From: Caballeronia temeraria
GTDB taxonomy: Bacteria; Pseudomonadota; Gammaproteobacteria; Burkholderiales; Burkholderiaceae
Length of the DNA: 64,000 nt
Assembly (NCBI RefSeq): GCF_001544795.2
Contig: NZ_FCOI02000010.1
Location: 62,001-126,000 of the forward strand
Direction of reading: 5' to 3'
In this document: positions 49,103 through 60,565 of the stretch, one piece after another
Position numbering within the stretch: the stretch's first letter is position 1
Layout: every line of letters begins with the position of its first letter
The notes under the pieces: model-generated
What the model saw: only the letters and a program-made list of their open reading frames with translations
Database searches by the model: none
Told to the model about the DNA's origin: nothing
Translations under genes and position numbers: made by a program

Positions 49103-49375
49103 CTAGTTTAGCGCATCCTTCAGCGCTTTGCCAGGGCGAAATTTCGGAACCTTCGCGGCCTCGATCTTGATCGCGTCGCCCGTGCGCGGATTGCGTCCCG
49201 TGCGCGCGGTGCGCTTGCCCACGGCGAACGTGCCGAAGCCCACGAGCGTCACGGTGCCGCCCTTCTTCAACGTCGCGCTCACCCCGCCGATGACCGCATC
49301 GAGCGCGCGGCCGGCGGCGGCCTTGGAAATATCGGCATGCTGCGCGATATGGTCGATCAGTTCCGTCTTGTTCAT
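49103..49375 (-). CDS. hupB: DNA-binding protein HU
   Basis: 90-aa nucleoid protein of the HU/IHF family that bends and compacts DNA as a dimer. Start [20 protein letters not shown], the core [20 protein letters not shown], and the DNA-binding arm [20 protein letters not shown] followed by [20 protein letters not shown] are all canonical. Length is exactly standard. It lies 268 bases downstream of lon, which ends in a terminator, and has its own good promoter, so it is expressed separately from lon. Confidence 0.97.
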   Translation of the reverse strand: MNKTELIDHIAQHADISKAAAGRALDAVIGGVSATLKKGGTVTLVGFGTFAVGKRTARTGRNPRTGDAIKIEAAKVPKFRPGKALKDALN

Positions 49376-49465
49376 TGTGATCCCCGAATCAGTATTGGCA
49401 CGTTGTCATCGATGTGGTCCGGCATCGAAGCGGATGGCATCTCGATAAGTTTGGATGCGGCGCTT

Positions 49466-49494
49466 ATTTAACTTAGCCGAAAGAACCGTGTCAA
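49466..49494 (-). promoter_or_regulatory. Sigma-70-type promoter for hupB
   Basis: On the minus strand a perfect TTGACA is followed after 17 bases by TTAAAT (four of six), about 90 bases before the hupB ATG. Confidence 0.62.
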
Positions 49495-49561
49495 CGGGGG
49501 TTGAGCCTTATTCAGCGCGGGTTTCGGGCGATTTAGAAGGTCCATTCGAAACGCTGCGCAC

Positions 49562-49596
49562 AAAAAGAAAACCCGCGGGCGAACCCGCGGGTTTTT
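49562..49596 (-). terminator. Rho-independent terminator after lon
   Basis: AAACCCGCGGG and CCCGCGGGTTT form an 11-base stem with a four-base loop; T-runs follow on both strands. It lies about 50 bases after the lon stop. Confidence 0.88.
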
Positions 49597-49643
49597 TAGC
49601 TTCGACCACGCAACACGGCATGAAACCGTGCCGCAAGACGCGC

Positions 49644-52067
<2,424 letters not shown>

Positions 52068-52131
52068 TTCATTTCCCCATTAGTGGAATCAGTTCAGTCG
52101 TAAGTAAGGCCGTTCAGAGCTATTGCAAGCC

Positions 52132-52160
52132 TTTATCGGAAGGGAAAAGTCGTTAGTCAA
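52132..52160 (-). promoter_or_regulatory. Candidate promoter for lon
   Basis: On the minus strand TTGACT (five of six) and GATAAA (four of six) are separated by 17 bases, about 65 bases before the lon ATG. No clear heat-shock (sigma-32) element was found in this gap. Confidence 0.45.
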
Positions 52161-52194
52161 AGATCGCGTCAGTAACGTCCACAAGATAAACCGA

Positions 52195-52234
52195 CAAAAA
52201 TAAAAGGCCGTTCACGTCGCCATGAACGACCTTT
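52195..52234 (-). terminator. Rho-independent terminator after clpX
   Basis: A 12-base stem (AAAGGTCGTTCA with TGAACGGCCTTT, one mismatch) around eight bases, then TTTTATTTTTG on the minus strand, 20 bases past the clpX stop. Confidence 0.85.
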
Positions 52235-52253
52235 CGCCGACACACAGCCTGCT

Positions 52254-53525
52254 TCAGTTCGATCCTGCTACTTTCGGCGCGTCTTCGTAGATGAGCAGCG
52301 GCTTGCCGTCGCCGTCGATCGTGTTGTCGTCGACGATCACCTTCGAAACGCCCTTCATCGTCGGCAGTTCGTACATCACGTCGAGCAACGCCTGTTCCAG
52401 AATCGAACGCAGGCCGCGGGCGCCGGTTTTGCGGCGAATCGCTTTCTGCGCGATGGCCTGGAGCGCCGCCGGACGGATTTCCAGTTCCACGCGTTCCATC
52501 GCAAAGAGCTTGTGATACTGCTTCACGAGCGCGTTCTTCGGCTCGATCAGAATCTTCACGAGCGCGGCTTCGTCGAGCTTGCCGAGCGTCGCCACAACGG
52601 GCAGACGGCCGATCAGTTCCGGAATCAGACCGAATTTGATCAGATCTTCCGGCTCGACTTCGCGCAGGACTTCGCCCGCGTCACGATCCTGCTTGCTCTT
52701 CACGCTCGCGCCGAAACCGATTCCGGTTTTCTCGGTGCGATCCGTGATGACTTTTTCAAGCCCGTCGAACGCGCCGCCGCAAACGAACAGGATATTGGTC
52801 GTGTCGACCTGGATGAAATCCTGATTCGGGTGCTTGCGTCCGCCTTGCGGCGGCACCGACGCCATTGTGCCTTCGATCAGCTTCAGGAGCGCCTGCTGCA
52901 CGCCCTCGCCCGACACGTCACGCGTGATGGACGGGTTGTCCGACTTGCGGCTGATCTTGTCGATTTCGTCGATGTACACGATTCCGCGCTGCGCCTTGTC
53001 GACTTCGTAATTGCAATTCTGCAGCAGCTTCTGAATGATGTTCTCGACGTCCTCGCCGACATAGCCGGCTTCGGTCAGCGTCGTGGCATCCGCGATCACG
53101 AACGGCACATTCAGCATGCGCGCGAGCGTTTGCGCGAGCAGCGTCTTCCCCGAGCCGGTCGGCCCGATCAGGAGAATGTTGCTCTTCGACAGCTCGATGT
53201 CGTCCTTCTTGTCGAGATGCTTGAGCCGCTTGTAATGGTTGTACACGGCCACCGCGAGAATTTTCTTCGCGCGTTCCTGGCCGATCACGTACTGATTGAG
53301 GATGTCGCTGATTTCCTGCGGGCTCGGCAGGTCGGACTTGGTCAGCCCGGCCTCCTCCGCCGCACCGGCTGCCTCGTCGCGAATGATCTCGTTGCACAGG
53401 TCGATACATTCATCGCAGATGAACACCGACGGCCCGGCGATGAGCTTCTTGACCTCATGCTGGCTTTTGCCGCAGAACGAGCAATACAGCAGCTTTTCGC
53501 TACTGGAACCTTTTTTGTCCGCCAT
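52254..53525 (-). CDS. clpX: ClpX ATPase subunit of ClpXP protease
   Basis: 423-aa unfoldase that feeds substrates to ClpP. Zinc-binding domain at the N-terminus with four Cys ([25 protein letters not shown]), Walker [20 protein letters not shown] near residue 125, Walker [15 protein letters not shown], the RKH substrate loop in [12 protein letters not shown], sensor-2 [20 protein letters not shown] and the IGF-type ClpP-docking tripeptide in [12 protein letters not shown]. It starts about 170 bases after clpP on the same strand; no terminator is visible between them, so clpP-clpX is likely one transcript. Confidence 0.98.
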   Translation of the reverse strand: MADKKGSSSEKLLYCSFCGKSQHEVKKLIAGPSVFICDECIDLCNEIIRDEAAGAAEEAGLTKSDLPSPQEISDILNQYVIGQERAKKILAVAVYNHYKRLKHLDKKDDIELSKSNILLIGPTGSGKTLLAQTLARMLNVPFVIADATTLTEAGYVGEDVENIIQKLLQNCNYEVDKAQRGIVYIDEIDKISRKSDNPSITRDVSGEGVQQALLKLIEGTMASVPPQGGRKHPNQDFIQVDTTNILFVCGGAFDGLEKVITDRTEKTGIGFGASVKSKQDRDAGEVLREVEPEDLIKFGLIPELIGRLPVVATLGKLDEAALVKILIEPKNALVKQYHKLFAMERVELEIRPAALQAIAQKAIRRKTGARGLRSILEQALLDVMYELPTMKGVSKVIVDDNTIDGDGKPLLIYEDAPKVAGSN

Positions 53526-53697
53526 AAATGTGTAAGCCTCCGGACACTCTTGTTACATGATACGCCCTTCGATTCGCCCACGCAGATTCGCACCCGCGTG
53601 GACAAACGAAGCGCGTTTTGGCGTTGCGCCGCGTGCGCGACTTCGTACTTTGCCGGCCCTGCCTCCAGAAGCCGGCGCGGCGCCGCTCCGGACGCCT

Positions 53698-54351
53698 TCA
53701 GGGACGCTTGTGAAGCACCTGGTCGACGAGACCGTAAGCCTGCGCATCGTCGCCCGACATGAAGTTGTCGCGATCCGTGTCGCGCGCAATGCGCTCGACC
53801 GGCTGACCCGTGTGATGCGACAGCAACTGATTCAAACGTTCCTTCAGGTACAGGATTTCCCGCGCCTGGATCTCGATGTCCGATGCCTGACCGCGTGCGC
53901 CGCCGAGCGGCTGGTGGATCATCACGCGCGCATTCGGCAGCGCGACGCGCTTGCCCTTCGCACCCGCCGCCAGCAGGAACGCGCCCATGCTCGCGGCGAG
54001 ACCCATGCACAGCGTGGAGACATCGGGCTTCACGAACTGCATGGTGTCGTAGATCGCCATGCCGGCCGAAACCGAGCCGCCGGGGCTGTTGATGTAAAGG
54101 CTGATGTCCTTGTCCGGATTCTCGCTTTCGAGGAACAGCAACTGTGCGACGACGAGATTGGCCGACTGGTCGTTCACTTCACCGACGAGAAACACCACGC
54201 GCTCCTTGAGGAGACGCGAGTAAATGTCATAGGCACGCTCGCCGCGGCCGCTCGTTTCCACGACCATCGGAACGAGGCCGAGCGCCTGGGCTTCGAAATC
54301 CCGCGATGCGTGGGACGCCAACGTGTCGAGCAATTCAGCGCGAAAGGTCAT
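53698..54351 (-). CDS. clpP: ATP-dependent Clp protease proteolytic subunit
   Basis: 217-aa serine protease subunit forming the double heptamer barrel. Active site: Ser in [15 protein letters not shown], His in [14 protein letters not shown] and a following Asp region ([20 protein letters not shown] with [13 protein letters not shown]). N-terminal [20 protein letters not shown] and [20 protein letters not shown] are standard. Located between tig and clpX; the terminator-like hairpin upstream suggests its own promoter in the 139-base gap after tig. Confidence 0.97.
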   Translation of the reverse strand: MTFRAELLDTLASHASRDFEAQALGLVPMVVETSGRGERAYDIYSRLLKERVVFLVGEVNDQSANLVVAQLLFLESENPDKDISLYINSPGGSVSAGMAIYDTMQFVKPDVSTLCMGLAASMGAFLLAAGAKGKRVALPNARVMIHQPLGGARGQASDIEIQAREILYLKERLNQLLSHHTGQPVERIARDTDRDNFMSGDDAQAYGLVDQVLHKRP

Positions 54352-54434
54352 GCAATTTCCTTGTTCGGAATAGGGATACTGAACGACAAAGGAACATCCA
54401 GTAGAACGGCATGCAAACGCCCAAACTTTAATGC

Positions 54435-54477
54435 AAAAAAGGCGTGCGAGCCGTCAGTCCGACGACTCCGCACGCCC
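54435..54477 (-). terminator. Terminator/attenuator between tig and clpP
   Basis: On the minus strand GGCGTGCG and CGCACGCC arms with a partly paired 20-base interior are followed by TTTTTT. It lies directly after the tig stop and may only partly stop transcription into clpP. Confidence 0.72.
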
Positions 54478-54490
54478 CTTGCCTAACGCG

Positions 54491-55837
54491 TCAGGCTTGC
54501 GCCGTTGCGCTGGCCAGTTCCTCGAAGCTGACTTCCTTGTCGGTCACCTTGGCCTTGCCCAGGACGAAATCGACGACGTTGCTTTCGACGACGTACGCTT
54601 CCATCTCGGCGAGGCGCTGCTGGTTCGAATAATACCAGCGGACGACTTCCTTCGGGTCTTCGTAGCTCTTGGCGAATTCGTCCACTTCAGCGCGGATCTG
54701 CTCAGGCTTCGCCTGCAGTTCATTGACCTTCACGAGTTCGGCGAGCACGAGGCCCAGCTTCACGCGGCGCTCGGCCTGCTCGGCGAACATTTCGGCCGGG
54801 ATCGGCGCGTCGGCGGCGTTCGGCACACCGCGCTGCTGCAGGTCCTGGCGAGCCATTTCGACGAGGCGCTGCTGATCCTGCTCGATCAGTGCCTTCGGCA
54901 CGTCCAGCTCGGAGATCTTGAGGAGCGCGTCCATGACCTGGTTCTTCACGATCTGCTGCGTGCGGCGCTTGGCTTCGCGCTCCAGGTTGTCCTTGATCTC
55001 GGTGCGCATTTTCGTGAGGTCGCCGTCTTCGATGCCGAGCGACTTCGCGAAGTCCGCGTTGATTTCCGGCAGATGCGGCCACTCGATCTTCTTGACCGTG
55101 ATGGTGAATTGCGCCGTTTTGCCCGCCACGTCCTTGCCGTGGTAGTCCTCGGGGAACTTGAGGTCGAACTCGCGCGTTTCGCCTGCTTTCAGGCCCGTCG
55201 CAGCTTGCTCGAATTCGGGCAGCATGCGGCCTTCGCCCAGCACGAACGCGAAGTCCTCCGCGCTGCCGCCTTCGAACGCGACGCCGTCGATCTTGCCGAC
55301 GAAGTCGAGCGTCACGCGGTCGCCTTCCTTGGCTGCGAGGTCCGCGCCGCCGTCGCCGTGCTCGCCGGCTTCGCCGCGTGCGTGGAAGTGCACGCGCTGC
55401 TTGCGCAGGATGTCCAGCGTGCGGTCGACTTCGGCTTCCGAGATGGTCGTGACCGTACGTTCGATTTCAGCGCTCGTCACGTCGCCGAGCTGCACTTCGG
55501 GATACACCTCGAAGGTGGCGTCGAACGCGTAGGCGTCGGTTGCGGCTTCCGACTTCGGCGCGAAGCTCGGCTGGCCCGCGACGCGCAAGTTTTCGGCGCG
55601 CGTGACGTCGAAGAATTCCTTGCCGACCTTGTCGCTCAACACTTCGGCCTCGACCTGGCCGCCGTACTGCTGCGTCACCATCTTGAGCGGCACCTTGCCC
55701 GGGCGGAAACCCGGCATGCGCACGTTCTTGGCCAACTGGCGGATGCGCGAATCCACTTCCTTCTGCACCGTGTCTTTCGGCAGGGAAATCGTCACGCGGC
55801 GTTCGAGCTTGCCGAGGTTCTCAACTACGTTAGCCAT
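54491..55837 (-). CDS. tig: Trigger factor
   Basis: 448-aa ribosome-bound chaperone with prolyl isomerase activity. The ribosome-binding tail shows [20 protein letters not shown] and the signature GFRPGKVP in [18 protein letters not shown]; the FKBP-like domain covers about 160-250 ([40 protein letters not shown]); the rest is the helical chaperone body. A short acidic insert ([20 protein letters not shown]) precedes the FKBP part. It leads the conserved tig-clpP-clpX-lon order. Confidence 0.97.
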   Translation of the reverse strand: MANVVENLGKLERRVTISLPKDTVQKEVDSRIRQLAKNVRMPGFRPGKVPLKMVTQQYGGQVEAEVLSDKVGKEFFDVTRAENLRVAGQPSFAPKSEAATDAYAFDATFEVYPEVQLGDVTSAEIERTVTTISEAEVDRTLDILRKQRVHFHARGEAGEHGDGGADLAAKEGDRVTLDFVGKIDGVAFEGGSAEDFAFVLGEGRMLPEFEQAATGLKAGETREFDLKFPEDYHGKDVAGKTAQFTITVKKIEWPHLPEINADFAKSLGIEDGDLTKMRTEIKDNLEREAKRRTQQIVKNQVMDALLKISELDVPKALIEQDQQRLVEMARQDLQQRGVPNAADAPIPAEMFAEQAERRVKLGLVLAELVKVNELQAKPEQIRAEVDEFAKSYEDPKEVVRWYYSNQQRLAEMEAYVVESNVVDFVLGKAKVTDKEVSFEELASATAQA

Positions 55838-56363
55838 GGCTGAAATCGTCCTAGAGTAAATCGTAAATTCGGTGTTCGGTTCTTCCGCGGTTCTTAAGGC
55901 GCGGGTCCGGATGCAGACTCTGCATGAGCCGGCCGATATCGACGCCTGGCGCCGGAAGACGCGCAAAAATGCGTCTCGCGAATGTGCCGGAACGTCGCCC
56001 GACACGGTGTCAGTCAACAGAGCCAAGTATTTTAGCAAACAATTCCGGGCGGCCCTTCCGACGAATCAGTGAACGCGCTGTTTCGCTTTGATTTGCCTCG
56101 AGAATCGCCCATTTTGCGCATCGATTTCGGCGTAAATCCGCGTTTTCCCGGCGCGTTCGCGCGTGCAGAATTCCCGCTATCGGCACGCGGCTATTTTGCG
56201 GCGCGCGCCACGCTGATAAGCTTGCCGGCGCATGATTCACGCGACGAAGCGGCCCGGCGCGCAATCCATTGCCGCAAGGCATGAAACGCATGCAACAAAT
56301 GCATAGATAAGGCCTCGCTGCCGCTTTTCAATCGTCCCTCTACACCAGAACATTCGAGACACC
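55838..56363. other. 526-bp divergent intergenic region, tig / glycerate kinase
   Basis: Short frames here (one of 71 codons near 56069-56284) have no ribosome site or recognisable sequence, and base composition is more AT-rich than the flanks. I found no tRNA, convincing promoter pair, repeat or terminator. The left part should contain the tig promoter. Confidence 0.55.
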
Positions 56364-57512
56364 ATGCCTAATGCCACGTCTGCTGCTCCTGTAGTTGTCA
56401 TCGCTCCCGATTCCTTCAAGGGCTCGCTCTCCGCGGAAGGCGTCGCGAACGCCATCGCGGAAGGCATCAGGCGCGCGCGGCCGGATGCCGACATTCGCAT
56501 CCGCCCGATGGCCGACGGCGGCGAAGGCACGCTCGACGCGATGCTCTCGGCGGGCGGCGAGCGCCGCATGCTCAACGTGCGCGGCGCGGCGGCGGCACGC
56601 CGCGATGCCGCCACGGGCCTGCTCGACGACGGCGGCGCGATCATCGAGACGGCGGAAGTCGTCGGCATCACCGATCCCGACGGCATGGCCGTGCCCGTCG
56701 CCGAACGCAGCACGCTCGGCATGGGCGAGGCGATCCGCGCGCTGCTCGACTCGGGCGCGCGCAAGTTCTACGTCGCGCTCGGCGGCAGCAGCACCAACGA
56801 CGGCGGCGCGGGCCTGCTCGTCGGCCTCGGACTGAAACTCTTCGATGCCGACGGCAAAGCGCTCGACCCGGTGCCGTCGGCGCTCGCGCGGGTGGCGCGC
56901 ATCGATGCATCGGGGCTCGATCCACGCGTGAAGGAGGCGGAATTCGTCGGCATGTCCGATGTCGACAATCCGCTCACCGGCGATCACGGCGCGACCGCGA
57001 TCTTCGGTCCGCAAAAGGGCGTGACGCCGGAGCAAGTGGCGACAATCGATGCCGCTCTCGCCCATTTCGCCGATCTGCTCGAACCCGCGATGGGCGTCGC
57101 GAAACGCAACGAACCCGGCGCGGGCGCGGCCGGCGGACTCGGCTTCGCGCTGCACATGCTTGGCGCGCGCTTCGAGACGGGCGCGGAAGTCGTGGCGCGC
57201 GAGATCGGGCTCGATGCCGCGCTGGAAGGCGCGAACTGGCTCATCACGGGCGAAGGCCGCTCCGACGTGCAGACGCTGCACGGCAAGGCGCCTTTCATCG
57301 CCTGCAAGCATGCGCGCGATCAGGGCGTGCCGGCGTCGCTGCTGTCGGGCGCCGTCGATTCGGCCGCGCTGCCGCGCCTCTCCGAGTTCTTCAGCGGCTG
57401 CTTCTCGCCGGCTCCGGGTCCGATCACGCTCGAAACGGCAATCCGCGATGCCGCGCGCCTGCTCGCCAACGAAGCCGAGCAACTCACGCGGCTGCGGTTC
57501 GGTTCCAAGTAA
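56364..57512 (+). CDS. Glycerate kinase, GlxK/GarK type
   Basis: 382-aa enzyme phosphorylating D-glycerate (glycerate 2-kinase family, type 1). Hallmarks: VVIAPDSFKGSLSAEGVANA followed by IRIRPMADGGEGTLDAML, FYVALGGSSTNDGGAGLLVG, FGPQKGVTPEQVATIDAAL, PGAGAAGGLGFALHMLGARF and WLITGEGRSDVQTLHGKAPF. Length matches GarK/GlxK (381 aa). No glyoxylate or glycerate pathway gene is adjacent; the next gene converges. Start ATG follows 30 bases after a short AT-rich stretch and is supported by the conserved N-terminus. Confidence 0.93.
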   Translation: MPNATSAAPVVVIAPDSFKGSLSAEGVANAIAEGIRRARPDADIRIRPMADGGEGTLDAMLSAGGERRMLNVRGAAAARRDAATGLLDDGGAIIETAEVVGITDPDGMAVPVAERSTLGMGEAIRALLDSGARKFYVALGGSSTNDGGAGLLVGLGLKLFDADGKALDPVPSALARVARIDASGLDPRVKEAEFVGMSDVDNPLTGDHGATAIFGPQKGVTPEQVATIDAALAHFADLLEPAMGVAKRNEPGAGAAGGLGFALHMLGARFETGAEVVAREIGLDAALEGANWLITGEGRSDVQTLHGKAPFIACKHARDQGVPASLLSGAVDSAALPRLSEFFSGCFSPAPGPITLETAIRDAARLLANEAEQLTRLRFGSK

Positions 57513-57536
57513 AGCGGAACGAGGCGCGCGGACCCG

Positions 57537-58979
57537 TCAGGCCGCCGCGCGCTTCACGCCGAACGCGAGGCGATCGAGGCACCACACGGCGAGCATCGTC
57601 GCGCCCATCATCGGGAAAATCATGCCGAGCACGGTCAGGCTGCCGCGCCATGCGCGCATCGGCGGACGCTTCGCCGGACGCACCGGCACGCCGAGTTCGC
57701 GCGCGGGCCGGCGCTTCATCCACATGACGAAGCCCGTCACGGACAACGCCGCGAGGCCGAGCGAGATCGCCGAGCAGGCGATCTGGTTCGCGAGCCCGAA
57801 ATAACGCCCCATGTGCAGCGACGTGCCGTACGAAATCAGTTTCGCGACGCCGCCGTAGCTTGCGTAATCGATATCGGACAGCACGTGGCCACTGTATTGA
57901 TCGACGTGCAGCGTGCGTTCGGCGCGCGGATTGGCGGGGAAATACGACACGGTGTAGACGCCCGTCGGCCTGGTCGGTAACGCGATGCCGTAGTCGTCGG
58001 CGATACCATTTTTCGCGGCGAGCGCGACCATGTCGTCGAGCGGCACACGCGCAGCCGATGGCGACGCCTCCGCGCCCTCGGGCACCATCGTCGCGCCGAC
58101 GGCCCACGGCGTCTGATGCAGCGGCAGGTCGTCCATCTTCATCTGCATGCCGTGCATCGCGTGTTCGCCGGCGTCTTTCGCTTCGTGCGTCGCCGCGGGC
58201 TTCGTCGAATGCACGTGCGCCTCGCCCCACGCGCCCTTCGGATAACCGAGCGATGCCGATGTCGCGAGCGCCTTGAACTCCTTGCCCCACGATCCCGACC
58301 ACGGCAGCCCCGAGAGCACGAAAAAGAGCGCGCCGATCGCGAGCCAGATGCCGCCCACCGCGTGCAGATCGCGCCACCACGCGCGCCCTTCGAGCGACAG
58401 CCGCGGCAGCCACAGGCCGCCCTTTCTCGCGTTCAAGCGGCCCGGCCACCACAGTGCGATGCCGGTGCCGATCATCACAAGCGTCCAGCATCCCGCGAGT
58501 TCCATCAGCAGTTCGCCAGTCTTGCCGAGCATCAGGCCGCGATGCAGATTGCGCACCTGCTTCATCAAGCGATGTTCGACGGACAGCGTGCCGAGCACCG
58601 TGCCGTCATACGGGTTCACATACACGCTTTCGCTCTCGCCCGACGGCAGGCGAAAGACGAATTCGGCACTGCGCGTGCGATCGGTTTCGATTTGCGCGAG
58701 CGTCGGCACGGCGCCGCGCGGTTCGCTCGCGACGGCTTTCGCGAGCAGGACGTCGCGCGAAAGCTGCGGGCCGTGCGTGTCCGCGACGACCATTCTGTCG
58801 CGATGGAGCAGCGGCTCGATCTGCGGCTGGAAACAATAGATCGTGCCGGTGATCGCGAGCACGATCAGGAGCGGCATCACGAAGAGTGCCGCATAGAAAT
58901 GCCAGCGCCACAGCGTGCGACGATGCGCGATGACTTCCGCGTTCGACGCCGCTGCCGCGTTCGGATTGGGTGCAAGCAT
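57537..58979 (-). CDS. PepSY-domain inner-membrane protein with His/Met-rich loop
   Basis: 480-aa PepSY_TM family protein with four helices: WHFYAALFVMPLLIVLAITG, a second near residue 190 (WTLVMIGTGIALWWPG), one after LHAVGGIWLAIGALFFVLSG, and C-terminal ones (ISLGLAALSVTGFVMWMKRR, LTVLGMIFPMMGATMLAVW). Conserved His in WRWHF, NLHRGLMLG and LHAVGG may ligate heme or metal. A large periplasmic loop holds HVHSTKPAATHEAKD and the striking HAMHGMQMKM segment. Family members sit with siderophore or metal uptake genes and some are ferric reductases. Downstream of the DUF2946 gene by about 220 bases, same strand; no TonB receptor is nearby. Confidence 0.86.
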   Translation of the reverse strand: MLAPNPNAAAASNAEVIAHRRTLWRWHFYAALFVMPLLIVLAITGTIYCFQPQIEPLLHRDRMVVADTHGPQLSRDVLLAKAVASEPRGAVPTLAQIETDRTRSAEFVFRLPSGESESVYVNPYDGTVLGTLSVEHRLMKQVRNLHRGLMLGKTGELLMELAGCWTLVMIGTGIALWWPGRLNARKGGLWLPRLSLEGRAWWRDLHAVGGIWLAIGALFFVLSGLPWSGSWGKEFKALATSASLGYPKGAWGEAHVHSTKPAATHEAKDAGEHAMHGMQMKMDDLPLHQTPWAVGATMVPEGAEASPSAARVPLDDMVALAAKNGIADDYGIALPTRPTGVYTVSYFPANPRAERTLHVDQYSGHVLSDIDYASYGGVAKLISYGTSLHMGRYFGLANQIACSAISLGLAALSVTGFVMWMKRRPARELGVPVRPAKRPPMRAWRGSLTVLGMIFPMMGATMLAVWCLDRLAFGVKRAAA

Positions 58980-59198
58980 GGCGATTCTCGTTGAGTGTGT
59001 GCGCGTTCGGTGAGCGAGCAGCGGCGTGGCGATGCCCATGCGCGCTCATGCGGTCGCACTAAGGTACTGTCGGCGTCGCAGCCCTATTCCCGGGCGTGCG
59101 CGCAATTCGATGGAAACAAACAACCGCCGGCGAGCGATCGCGCGTGCGTTGCGCTCATGCGCGCGACGGACGTCGAAGCGATCGGACGAAGGACGGTT

Positions 59199-59567
59199 TC
59201 AGGAAACGACGGGAGGCGCGCGCGGACTTGCGGCGTTGAAGGACTTCGAGAAGAATCCGCCGACATGCGCGTATATCGGCGCACGAACGACGCGCTCGAC
59301 CCGCGCGGCCTCGTGCGCAACGCCCGTGACGATCGGCGGATTATGCGCAAGCAGTCCGCAGTACGAGCAGGCGTCGAAATGGCTCGCGGCGTCGTGATGC
59401 CCTTCGTGCGCATCCGCTGTGGATGCATCGACCGTGCATAGCACCGCGTGCGGATCGGCGGCATTGCGCGCGGCGAGCGTCTGGCTGATGACCGGCGCGA
59501 CAATGGCAAGCCACATGGCGGCGATGCCGAGCCATGCGACAAAGCGATTGCGCGCATTGCGAGTCAT
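59199..59567 (-). CDS. DUF2946-family small membrane/exported protein
   Basis: 122-aa protein with an N-terminal hydrophobic segment (FVAWLGIAAMWLAIVAPVISQ) that is a signal anchor or signal peptide, followed by a Cys/His cluster, HEGHHDAASHFDACSYCGLL then AHNPP, and a variable tail. This matches DUF2946, a small family found next to copper and iron uptake genes. The Cys-x2-Cys with flanking His is a likely metal site. The ATG at MTRNARNRFV was preferred; the frame is open 68 codons further up but without coding character. Upstream partner of the PepSY gene. Confidence 0.8.
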   Translation of the reverse strand: MTRNARNRFVAWLGIAAMWLAIVAPVISQTLAARNAADPHAVLCTVDASTADAHEGHHDAASHFDACSYCGLLAHNPPIVTGVAHEAARVERVVRAPIYAHVGGFFSKSFNAASPRAPPVVS

Positions 59568-59827
59568 GAGCGGGAATGTGATGCCGAAGCGAAGGATGGA
59601 ACGAAATTGTAGGCAGCTGATGCGCAAGCCGCAATCGCCGCGCGCGTATGCCCGGGATCGATGCGCTTGCAGGCGTCTCGCAGCCCAAAAAGCGTTGACG
59701 CAATTTCGCAGACATCGACAGATGAATCGGTTAGAATCTCCGGCTTGGCACAGTGGACCGGTGCCGGACACGGCGGCATCGCCGGGCGCGGATCATCCCC
59801 GCATCAGCCCAGAGCGCCTGCCGTGTT

Positions 59828-59914
59828 GCGAGGATGGCGAAATTGGTAGACGCACCAGGTTTAGGTCCTGACGCCCGCAAGGGTGTGGGGGTTCGAGTCC
59901 CCCTCCTCGCACCA
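59828..59914 (+). tRNA. tRNA-Leu (anticodon TAG)
   Basis: 87-nt tRNA with long variable arm and encoded CCA: acceptor GCGAGGA/TCCTCGC, D-arm GGCGAAATTGGTAGACGC, anticodon loop TTTAGGT, variable arm near CCCGCAAGGGTG, T-arm GGTTCGAGTCC. A TAGAAT box at 59732-59737 may be its -10 element. Confidence 0.97.
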
Positions 59915-59919
59915 CAACG

Positions 59920-59950
59920 AAACCCCTTTCATCGGCAAAGGGGTTTTTCG
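59920..59950 (+). terminator. Rho-independent terminator after tRNA-Leu
   Basis: AAACCCCTTT pairs with AAAGGGGTTT around a seven-base loop, followed by TTTTT. Confidence 0.88.
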
Positions 59951-59959
59951 TTTTCGGGC

Positions 59960-60346
59960 CTAGATGTCGAGGTCGCCCAGCTCGACCGTCATCAACTCGC
60001 CTTTTGCCTGCGAGCGACCCGCGAAGTCGATGCCCGCCCGATCCATCGCCCGTCTGATTTCATCCGGTATCTGCTGACTCGCGCGCACGGTGGCGATCGG
60101 CCGGTCGACGTGCGACAGGAATCGCCGCACGCAAGTCGGCTGCCAGACCACGAAGACATTGAGCGGGTACGTCAGCTTCGCATCGGCGCCGCGGTTCGCG
60201 GTGATGTGCAGTCCGACGGTCGGCGAGACGTGCATCTGACGCGGGCACACGCGAAAGTCGAAGCCGAAATCCGTCGCCACGCTTCTCACGAGGTGAGGCA
60301 GACACGTGTCGCCGAATTGCCGGTTCTCGGATTTGCTCAAGGCCAC
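59960..60346 (-). CDS. Hypothetical protein, 128 aa, GTG start
   Basis: A cytoplasmic-looking 128-aa protein I cannot assign. The sequence runs GVxx-free from ALSKSENRQFGDTCLPHLVR through VATDFGFDFRVCPRQMHVSP, VGLHITANRGADAKL, NVFVVWQPTCVRRFLSHVDR and ends TVELGDLDI. It holds three Cys and shows regular beta/alpha alternation. GGAGG five bases before a GTG supports this start (a TTG two codons in is the alternative); no ATG is available. It is convergent with the tRNA-Leu terminator and divergent from the synthase-like gene. Confidence 0.62.
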   Translation of the reverse strand: MALSKSENRQFGDTCLPHLVRSVATDFGFDFRVCPRQMHVSPTVGLHITANRGADAKLTYPLNVFVVWQPTCVRRFLSHVDRPIATVRASQQIPDEIRRAMDRAGIDFAGRSQAKGELMTVELGDLDI

Positions 60347-60565
60347 GGATGCCTCCGCCTCAGACGCCGATAGAGTCGATTGCCGCAGTGTTGCGCGCGG
60401 GAAAAACAGCGTCGGTGGTTCGGCGCACAATCTTGCAGTGCGAAGCCGCCGGCAGCGAAGCCGCGCCTCGCCGGATAAAATGAGCGCCCGTGCGCCGGTT
60501 CGCCGCGTGACGAACCGAAAGACAAAACCGCGACGCGTCCCCTTCGACTCCCACAAGCCCCGTTC

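Noticed and set aside
56069..56284. 71-codon frame between tig and glycerate kinase
   Set aside because: Not supported by ribosome site or any recognisable sequence; left as intergenic.
59828..59914. tRNA-Leu as an integration site for a genomic island
   Set aside because: No integrase, duplicated tRNA end or composition shift was seen next to it.
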